Assembly (NCBI GenBank): GCA_046756445.1
Contig: JBHHWI010000056.1
Span: forward strand, 1-19,840
Direction of reading: 5' to 3'
Source of the DNA: JACZWL01 sp046756445
GTDB lineage: Bacteria > Pseudomonadota > Gammaproteobacteria > Steroidobacterales > Woeseiaceae
DNA length: 19,840 nucleotides
The notes under the pieces are model-generated. The model was not told the DNA's origin, searched no databases, and was given only the letters and a program-made list of their open reading frames with translations. Numbering within the stretch: position 1 is the stretch's first letter; the number at the start of each line of letters is the position of its first letter. Of this stretch, positions 14,032-19,840 are shown piece after piece. The position numbers and the translations under genes are program-made.

Positions 14032-16864
14032 ACACTGTCTCGAGGATCTTGCCCTGACGCTTCGCGCGTTCCTCGAACTCGTGCTGCCACTTCGACCGGT
14101 GCACGGCTGGAGTAACCTGCACCGCCGTGACTTTGTACTCGGGGCAGTTTGTTGCCCAGTCGCTGTATTCTGTGGTGACCACGTTGGCGCCGGTGTCCGG
14201 GTTGTGAAACGTCGTGTATACGACTCCCGGAGGCACGCGGTCGGTAATATTGGCGCGCAGCGTGATGTCTCCCTTCCGGCTTGCCAGTGAAACCCGGTCG
14301 CCGTCATTGATACCGCGTGTGTCCGCATCGTGCGGATGAATCTCGAGCACGTCCTCGCCATACCACACGACGTTTTCCGTCCGCCGAGTCTGCGCCCCGA
14401 CGTTGTACTGGCTCAGTATCCGGCCGGTCGTCAGGAGCAGCGGGAACTTGCTGCTCGTCCGTTCCTCGGTCGGTACATAGTCGGTCTCGACAAACAGGCC
14501 CTTGCCGCGCACGAACTGGCCGATGTGCATGATGGGCGTACCCATCGGCGCTTTTTCGTTACATGGCCACTGCACACTGCCGACCGTGTCGAGGAAATCG
14601 AACGAGACGCCCGCGAAGGTCGGTGTCAGCGCCGCGATCTCGTCCATGATCTCGGCCTCGTTCGCGTAATTCATCGGATAGCCCATCGCCTGTGCGAGCA
14701 CCTGCGTGATGAGCCACTCGGCCTTGCCCTGTCTCGGCTTCATGACCGGGCGCACCCGGTTGATGCGCCTCTCGGCGTTCGTGAAGGTGCCGTCTTTCTC
14801 GAGGAATGAAGTGCCCGGGAGGAACACGTGGGCAAACTTGGTCGATTCGACGAGGAACAGGTCCTGCACGACGACGCATTCCATGTTGCTCAACGCGTCC
14901 TCGACGTGCTGGGTGTTCGGGTCGGACTGCGCCAGGTCCTCGCCCACAATGTACATGCCCTTGAATTTGCCGGCGATCGCGGCGTCGAACATGTTCGGAA
15001 TGCGGAAGCCCGGTTCGGGATCGAGTTCGACGCCCCAGTGCTCCTCGAAAGACCCCCGGACCTCGTCGTCCTGGACCGGACGGTAACCTGCGAACTCGTG
15101 CGGGAAAGATCCCATGTCGCAGGAGCCCTGCACGTTGTTCTGGCCCCGGAGCGGATTGACGCCGACGCCCGTCCGGCCGAGATTGCCCGTGGCCATGGCC
15201 AGGTTCGCCATGCCCATAACCATCGTCGAGCCCTGGCTGTGCTCGGAAACGCCGAGCCCGTAGTAAATAGCCGAGGACTCGGCGCCCCCGTAAAGCCTCG
15301 CGGCACCGCGGATCACGTCTTCCGGCACACCCGAGACCTTCGCGACTTCTTCCGGCGAATTCTCCGGCTTCAGAATGCATGCCTTCCAGGCCTCGTACGA
15401 TTCCGTGTCACAGCGCTCGGCGACGTACTCCTGGTCGACAAGCCCCTCGCTGATGGCGACGTGCGCGAATGCGTTGATGATCGGCACATTCGTGCCGGGC
15501 AGGAGCGGCAGATGATAGTCGGCTTCGATGTGCGGCGTTCGCACGAGATCGATCTGACGCGGGTCGATGATGATCAGCTTTGCGCCCTGACGCAACCGTC
15601 GCTTCATCTGGGACGCAAACACCGGGTGACCCTCGGTCGGGTTCGCCCCGATCACCATGATGACGTCGGCGTCCATGACGCTGTCGAACAACTGCGTGCC
15701 GGCCGAGGTGCCGAGCGTCTGTTTCAGCCCGTAGCCCGTCGGCGAATGGCACACACGGGCACACGTATCGACGTTGTTGTTGCCGAATCCCGCGCGGACG
15801 AGTTTCTGGACGATGAAAACTTCTTCGTTCGTGCAACGCGACGACGTTATGCCGCCGATCGATTTGCGGCCGTACTTTTCCTGAATCTCCTCGAATCTCC
15901 CGGCCGTAAAGCTGATCGCTTCCTCCCAGGAAACCTTGCGCCAGGGATCGTCCGTGCTGTCGCGGATGAGCGGGTCCAGGATGCGGTCGGCGTGTGTGGA
16001 ATAACCCCACGCGAAGCGACCCTTGACGCAGCTGTGGCCGTGATTCGCGTGGCCATTCTTGTAGGGTGTCATGCGCACGACCTGGTCACCCTTCATGTCC
16101 GCCTTGAACGAGCATCCCACGCCGCAATACGCGCAGGTAGTCACCACGCTGTGTTCCGGCAAGCCGTGATCGATGACGGATTTCTCCATCAGAGTCGCCG
16201 TCGGGCAGGCCTGCACGCAGGCGCCGCAGGAGACGCACTCCGAATCGAGGAATGTCTCGCCGACGCTGGCCGAGACCTTCGCGTCGAATCCGCGCCCCTC
16301 GATGGTCAGCGCAAAGGTACCCTGCACCTCGTCGCAGGCACGCACGCAGCGTGAGCACACGATGCACTTGCTCGGGTCGAACGAGAAATAGGGGTTGCTG
16401 TCGTCGATGGCGGCATCGAGGTGATTGGCGCCCTCCATCCCGTAGCGCACCTCTCGCAGGCCGACGGCGCCCGCCATGTCCTGCAATTCGCAGTCGCCGT
16501 TTGCCGAGCAGGTCAGGCAATCGAGCGGGTGATCGGAAATATAGAGCTCCATCACGTTGCGGCGCAGTCGCGCGACCTTCTCCGTCTGGGTGCGGATTTT
16601 CATGCCGGGCTCGACCAGGGTTGTGCATGACGCCGGGTACCCGCCGCGGCCTTCGACCTCGACGACGCAAAGACGACAGGAGCCGAACGGCTTCAGACTG
16701 TCGGTTGCACATAATCTGGGGATGTCCACGCCCTGTTCGCGGGCGGCCCGCAGTATCGTGGTGCCGGCCCTGACCGTGGCGCCGAGCCCGTCGATCTCGA
16801 CATCGACGGTGTCGTCCAGCGGGCTTTCAGGCGTGCCGTAGTCTAGGTCCTTGACTGAATTCAA
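14030..16864 (-). CDS. fdsA: NAD-dependent formate dehydrogenase, molybdenum catalytic subunit
   Basis: The catalytic subunit of soluble FdsABG oxidises formate to CO2. No ATG lies near the family start, so I chose TTG at 16864 (LNSVKDLDY). It overlaps the fdsB stop by 4 bases and has AGGAG seven bases upstream, giving 944 residues, the usual length. An upstream ATG at 16981 would lie inside fdsB. Cluster ligands, numbered from this start: [2Fe-2S] Cys52/63/66/80; His112 with Cys116/119/125; two ferredoxin-type [4Fe-4S] sites Cys167/170/173/177 and 210/213/216/220; and Cys244/247/251/279 heading the bis-MGD domain. The catalytic residue is Cys372 in RVCHSPTGYG, not selenocysteine. A C-terminal dinucleotide-binding domain closes the protein (VSLASRKGDI, TTEYSDWA). 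Last gene of fdhD-fdsG-fdsB-fdsA. Confidence 0.95.
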   Translation of the reverse strand: MNSVKDLDYGTPESPLDDTVDVEIDGLGATVRAGTTILRAAREQGVDIPRLCATDSLKPFGSCRLCVVEVEGRGGYPASCTTLVEPGMKIRTQTEKVARLRRNVMELYISDHPLDCLTCSANGDCELQDMAGAVGLREVRYGMEGANHLDAAIDDSNPYFSFDPSKCIVCSRCVRACDEVQGTFALTIEGRGFDAKVSASVGETFLDSECVSCGACVQACPTATLMEKSVIDHGLPEHSVVTTCAYCGVGCSFKADMKGDQVVRMTPYKNGHANHGHSCVKGRFAWGYSTHADRILDPLIRDSTDDPWRKVSWEEAISFTAGRFEEIQEKYGRKSIGGITSSRCTNEEVFIVQKLVRAGFGNNNVDTCARVCHSPTGYGLKQTLGTSAGTQLFDSVMDADVIMVIGANPTEGHPVFASQMKRRLRQGAKLIIIDPRQIDLVRTPHIEADYHLPLLPGTNVPIINAFAHVAISEGLVDQEYVAERCDTESYEAWKACILKPENSPEEVAKVSGVPEDVIRGAARLYGGAESSAIYYGLGVSEHSQGSTMVMGMANLAMATGNLGRTGVGVNPLRGQNNVQGSCDMGSFPHEFAGYRPVQDDEVRGSFEEHWGVELDPEPGFRIPNMFDAAIAGKFKGMYIVGEDLAQSDPNTQHVEDALSNMECVVVQDLFLVESTKFAHVFLPGTSFLEKDGTFTNAERRINRVRPVMKPRQGKAEWLITQVLAQAMGYPMNYANEAEIMDEIAALTPTFAGVSFDFLDTVGSVQWPCNEKAPMGTPIMHIGQFVRGKGLFVETDYVPTEERTSSKFPLLLTTGRILSQYNVGAQTRRTENVVWYGEDVLEIHPHDADTRGINDGDRVSLASRKGDITLRANITDRVPPGVVYTTFHNPDTGANVVTTEYSDWATNCPEYKVTAVQVTPAVHRSKWQHEFEERAKRQGKILETV

Positions 16865-18417
16865 TGCTCTGCTCCTGGAGGACGGCCGAAGTCCTCGGGG
16901 AAGTATTTTACCGCGCTTCGGACCGGAAACGGCGTCATGCCCCCCATGGCGCACAGCGATCCGTCGACCATCGTGTCGCACAGGTCATCGAGCAGCTCGA
17001 GATCCCGGTCACGGTCCTCGTCGGCGACGATCCGGTCGATGACCTCCGTGCCCCGCACGGACCCGATGCGGCACGGCGTACATTTGCCACAGGACTCGAT
17101 CGCGCAGAACTCCATCGCGAATCGTGCCTGGGCGGCCATGTCGACGCCCTCATCGAAGACGACCACGCCGCCGTGGCCGAGCATGCCGCCGAGCGCGACG
17201 AATGCCTCGTAGTCGAGCGGTGTATCGAGCAGGCTCTCTGGAAAATAGGCCCCGAGCGGGCCGCCGACCTGGACCGCACGGATGCTGCGGCCCGATGCCG
17301 TTCCGCCTCCGAAGTCCTCGATGAGTTCGCGCAGCGTCAGGCCGAATGCCTTTTCAACGAGGCCGCCATGCCTGATGTTGCCGGCAAGCTGAAACGCGAG
17401 TGTACCCCTCGAACGATCGACACCTAACGCAGCGTATTTATTGCCGCCTTGAATGAGAATATCCGGTACCGACGCCAGCGTAATGACGTTGTTGACCACG
17501 GTCGGTTTTCCGAACAGGCCCTCGATCGCAGGCAGCGGCGGCTTGTACCGGATTACCCCGGCCTTGCCCTCGAGGCTCTCGAGCATCGCCGTCTCCTCGC
17601 CGCAGACATAAGAGCCCGCACCGATGTGCAGGTCGATCTCGAAGTTGAAGCCGGTGTCGGCGATGTTCTCTCCGAGCCAGCCCGATTCCCTGGCGGCATC
17701 GAGCGCGGCGCCGAAGACCTGCCGCGTCAACGGGTATTCGGAACGCAGATAGACATAGCCGCGATCGGCGCCGACGGCGAGACCGGCGATCATCATGCCT
17801 TCGATCAGGCACAGGGGATCGCCCTCCATCAGCATGCGATCGGAAAAGGTGCCGCTATCGCCTTCGTCGGCATTGCAGGCGATGTACTTTTGATCGGCCT
17901 CTGCGTCGGCGACGGTCTGCCACTTGATACCGGTCGGAAAACCGGCCCCGCCGCGGCCGCGCAGGCCGGATTTCTTTACCTCCTCGATGGTGCCGGCGAC
18001 ACCCATTCCCGCCGCTGCCATGAAGCCCTCGAAGCCCCCGTTTGCGCGGTAATCCGCGATTGAAACCGGATCGGTCAGTCCGCATCGCCGGAACGTCCAG
18101 CGGTCCTGGTCCGCGAGGTATGGAATTTCACAAGTCCGGCCGAGCTTCAGTGCGTGGTCGCCTCCGGCGAGGAAATCGGCCTCGAACAAACCGCCGACGT
18201 CATCGACCGACACGGGCCCGTATGCAAGCCGCGCGCCATCGATGTCTACTTCGACCAGCGGTTCGAGCCAGCAAATGCCCCGGGAGCCGTTTCGGATCAG
18301 CTCGATATCGGGCTTGCTCTCGGCAGCGGCCGACAGGATTCGATCGGCGACGTCGTCTGCACCGAGCGATACCGCCGACGTTTCTCGCGGCACAAAAACC
18401 CTCGTGTCTCCGGCCAT
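16861..18417 (-). CDS. fdsB: NAD-dependent formate dehydrogenase, FMN/NAD-binding subunit
   Basis: A 518-residue NuoF-like diaphorase subunit that takes electrons from FdsA and reduces NAD+. The N-terminal 110 residues form the thioredoxin-like extension typical of FdsB, including GSRGICWLEPLVEV. The FMN/NAD region has GLRGRGGAGFPTGIKW (151-166) and CNADEGDSGTFSDR (181-194), followed by SYVCGEETAMLES. The C-terminal [4Fe-4S] site is ESCGKCTPCRIGS (Cys443, 446, 449) with Cys489. It begins five bases after fdsG ends and overlaps fdsA by 4 bases, so the three subunits should be made together. Complex I NuoF is a paralogue, but the fused N-terminal domain and neighbours settle the call. Confidence 0.95.
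   Translation of the reverse strand: MAGDTRVFVPRETSAVSLGADDVADRILSAAAESKPDIELIRNGSRGICWLEPLVEVDIDGARLAYGPVSVDDVGGLFEADFLAGGDHALKLGRTCEIPYLADQDRWTFRRCGLTDPVSIADYRANGGFEGFMAAAGMGVAGTIEEVKKSGLRGRGGAGFPTGIKWQTVADAEADQKYIACNADEGDSGTFSDRMLMEGDPLCLIEGMMIAGLAVGADRGYVYLRSEYPLTRQVFGAALDAARESGWLGENIADTGFNFEIDLHIGAGSYVCGEETAMLESLEGKAGVIRYKPPLPAIEGLFGKPTVVNNVITLASVPDILIQGGNKYAALGVDRSRGTLAFQLAGNIRHGGLVEKAFGLTLRELIEDFGGGTASGRSIRAVQVGGPLGAYFPESLLDTPLDYEAFVALGGMLGHGGVVVFDEGVDMAAQARFAMEFCAIESCGKCTPCRIGSVRGTEVIDRIVADEDRDRDLELLDDLCDTMVDGSLCAMGGMTPFPVRSAVKYFPEDFGRPPGAEH
16872..16876 (-). promoter_or_regulatory. Ribosome binding site deciding the fdsA TTG start
   Basis: On the minus strand AGGAG precedes TTG (16864-16862) by seven bases. 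The TTG shares the sequence TTGA with the fdsB stop. No ATG or GTG with comparable support occurs at this point in the fdsA frame. Confidence 0.65.
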
Positions 18418-18422
18418 CGTGC

Positions 18423-18890
18423 TCAGCCCCTCGTCGCCGCCATCAGGTCATCGAATCGTTGCGCGTCGACGCGTCCGTACACACGGTCACCGATCATGAT
18501 TGCCGGAGAGCAGGCGCAGTTGCCCAGGCAGTAGACGGGCTCGAGGGAGAATTCCCCGTCGTCGCTGGTTGTATGAAGCTCAATACCCAAAGACCTTTCC
18601 GCGTGCGCCGTCAGGGCGTCACCGCCCATTGCCTGGCACGACTCGGCCTGACAGATTCTTATCATCCGTTTGCCGGCGGGCGTTGTGCGATGATCGTGAT
18701 AGAAACTCACCACGCCGTGCACGTCGGCGCGTGACAGGTTCAGCTCACCTGCAATGAAGCGAACAGCCTCTTCGCTGATCCAGGAAAATTCGTCAACGAA
18801 TCCGTTCAGGATCTGCACGAGCATCTCAGGGACCGCGCCGACCCCATCGATTATTTTTCTCGCAGCACCTTCGTCGAATGTGATTGTCAT
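18423..18890 (-). CDS. fdsG: NAD-dependent formate dehydrogenase gamma subunit (NuoE-like)
   Basis: A 155-residue thioredoxin-like [2Fe-2S] subunit of the formate dehydrogenase. The ligands are Cys80 and Cys85 (CQAESCQAMG) and Cys121 and Cys125 (CLGNCACSP), the NuoE pattern. LSRADVHGVVSFYHDHRTTP matches the conserved HGVVSFY block of this family. It lies between fdhD (five bases upstream) and fdsB (five bases downstream). Confidence 0.95.
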   Translation of the reverse strand: MTITFDEGAARKIIDGVGAVPEMLVQILNGFVDEFSWISEEAVRFIAGELNLSRADVHGVVSFYHDHRTTPAGKRMIRICQAESCQAMGGDALTAHAERSLGIELHTTSDDGEFSLEPVYCLGNCACSPAIMIGDRVYGRVDAQRFDDLMAATRG

Positions 18891-18895
18891 TCCTG

Positions 18896-19738
18896 TCAGA
18901 TCACCCTATGCCCGCCCGAGTAGATATTGAAATGTCTCTCTCGCAGGAAACCGATGAGTGTCAGATCGAACTCCCGCGCGAGCCGCACTGCGAGGCTCGA
19001 TGGCGCACTCACGGCAGCCAGCAGCGGAATGCCTGCGACCAGCGCCTTTTGCATCAACTCGAAGCTTGCCCTGCCGGATACCATCAGGCCGAGGTGGTTC
19101 GCCGGCAGCATGTCCTTCAGCAGCAGCGCGCCTGCTATCTTGTCAACCGCATTATGGCGCCCGACGTCTTCCCTGACGAACAGGATCTCGCCATCCGTAT
19201 CGAATACGGCCGCCGCGTGCAGGCCGCCTGTCTTCGTGAATACCTGCTGTTTGGCGATGAGCTTATCAGGCAACTCCACGATGACTTTGCGGCGAAACGT
19301 CGCCGTCTTGTCTGCCAGCGACTTTTGTCCTGACACACGCAGGGCGTCGAGCGACGCCTTGCCACATACGCCGCAGCTCGACGTCGTGTAAAAATGTCTC
19401 TGCAACCGGTCGAGATCGACCCGCACGTCCGGGTCGAGGTCCACCCGGATGATGTTTCTGAGACCGCTTTCGGGCGCCGTGGCGCCACAGTGTTCGACCG
19501 ACGCCAGCTGATCGCCGTCCCGGATTATCCCTTCGGTATACAGGAAGCCGACGGCGAGTTCGGCGTCATCGCCCGGCGTGCGCATTGTGATGGAGACGCT
19601 CCTGGCGGCGGCTCCGGCGGCGGAGGGCTGCGTGATCTGAATCTCGAGCGGTTCCTCGACCGCAACGCTGTCCTGCCGCGAGATGCGCTCATCGCCTGAG
19701 ACCTTGCTGACGTCGATGGCGAGGCTGGAGCCGGACAT
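18896..19738 (-). CDS. fdhD: Formate dehydrogenase accessory sulfurtransferase FdhD
   Basis: A 280-residue protein that passes sulfur to the bis-MGD cofactor of formate dehydrogenase, needed for its activity. The two catalytic cysteines are Cys122 and Cys125 in SCGVCGK, at almost the same positions as in E. coli FdhD. VEEPLEIQI, DDAELAVGFLYTEGII and the later FVREDVGRHNAVDKIAG and SGRASFELMQKA are family signatures. In the known fdsGBACD clusters the FdhD homologue (FdsC) follows the structural genes; here it comes first, making the maturation factor the leading gene of the transcript. No strong ribosome site precedes the ATG. Confidence 0.95.
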   Translation of the reverse strand: MSGSSLAIDVSKVSGDERISRQDSVAVEEPLEIQITQPSAAGAAARSVSITMRTPGDDAELAVGFLYTEGIIRDGDQLASVEHCGATAPESGLRNIIRVDLDPDVRVDLDRLQRHFYTTSSCGVCGKASLDALRVSGQKSLADKTATFRRKVIVELPDKLIAKQQVFTKTGGLHAAAVFDTDGEILFVREDVGRHNAVDKIAGALLLKDMLPANHLGLMVSGRASFELMQKALVAGIPLLAAVSAPSSLAVRLAREFDLTLIGFLRERHFNIYSGGHRVI

Positions 19739-19768
19739 ACCGAATACCGCTGCGTGAAAGGGCCGTCC

Positions 19769-19796
19769 AGTATATATCAGTGAATTAGCCTGAAAA
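19769..19796 (-). promoter_or_regulatory. Candidate sigma70 promoter of the fdhD-fdsGBA cluster
   Basis: On the minus strand TTTTCA (19796-19791) and TATACT (19774-19769) are spaced 16 bases apart, upstream of the fdhD ATG at 19738. The -10 matches consensus at five of six positions and the -35 at four. It lies in a distinctly AT-rich patch. The rest of the right edge (19797-19840) shows nothing I can name. Confidence 0.4.
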
Positions 19797-19840
19797 CTGC
19801 ACGAGAGTCCGGGATTGTGGGCGAGAGATCGTCGCGGCTG

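Noticed and set aside
15746..15751. Possible selenocysteine formate dehydrogenase
   Set aside because: The catalytic position reads as a cysteine codon (RVCHSPTGYG) with an unbroken frame, so no selenocysteine is needed.
14828..16354. Long plus-strand open frame (508 codons) opposite fdsA
   Set aside because: It is antisense to the strongly supported catalytic domain, rich in Arg, His, Asp and Val as expected from the reverse of GC-rich codons, and shows no family motif.
19769..19780. AGTATATATCAG ahead of fdhD as a HutC operator
   Set aside because: Only the central AT run matches; the outer TGT/ACA arms are missing. It fits a -10 element better.
1..19840. CRISPR array, insertion sequence, tRNA or phage remnant
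   Set aside because: No regularly spaced repeat, transposase motif, cloverleaf-like gene or terminal inverted repeat was noticed on reading through. A tRNA or covariance-model search was not possible here.

Overview
The window looks like chromosome from a GC-rich, respiring proteobacterium, most likely a gammaproteobacterium. This rests on the five-step hut pathway with HutF and HutG, a HutC-type operator, NAD-linked molybdenum formate dehydrogenase genes, Tat-exported oxidoreductases and a GGGTCAGAGCCC-type palindrome. No rRNA, tRNA, insertion sequence, phage gene or CRISPR array was seen. Coding density is very high, and no stretch over 300 bases lacks a gene.

Left part (1-2701, + strand): the tail of an apparent membrane protein, then a PcaF-like thiolase, a nitroreductase-family flavoprotein, and a Tat-exported HD-domain protein. 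The last protein has histidines and aspartates spaced much like the di-iron oxygenase PhnZ. Its 3' end overlaps, tail to tail, a minus-strand Bcr/CflA-type MFS transporter gene that sits 12 bases downstream of hutI.

Centre (2672-12822): a complete histidine-utilisation locus built around one divergent control region. hutI (with the MFS gene) is read leftward. hutF-hutC-hutU-hutH-hutG is read rightward, followed directly by a SorA-like molybdenum sulfite dehydrogenase and a SorB-like monohaem cytochrome c. All six junctions from hutF to sorB are 4-base stop/start overlaps (ATGA or GTGA), so the sulfite-oxidase pair looks like part of the hut operon. A perfect TGTATATACA palindrome, the HutC operator type, lies between hutI and hutF. 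The pathway runs histidine -> urocanate (HutH) -> imidazolonepropionate (HutU) -> formiminoglutamate (HutI) -> N-formylglutamate (HutF) -> glutamate + formate (HutG).

Right part: a separate pair (a secreted SYLF/YSC84 protein and a small membrane protein, 12946-13998) ends at a terminator-like palindrome. This faces the minus-strand cluster fdhD-fdsG-fdsB-fdsA (19738-14030), a soluble NAD-dependent formate dehydrogenase with its sulfurtransferase. Its substrate, formate, is the end product of the HutF/HutG route, so the two clusters could work together: histidine carbon goes to glutamate, and the released formate yields NADH. The two most unusual points are the sulfite dehydrogenase pair fused translationally to the hut operon and the exported PhnZ-like HD-domain protein.
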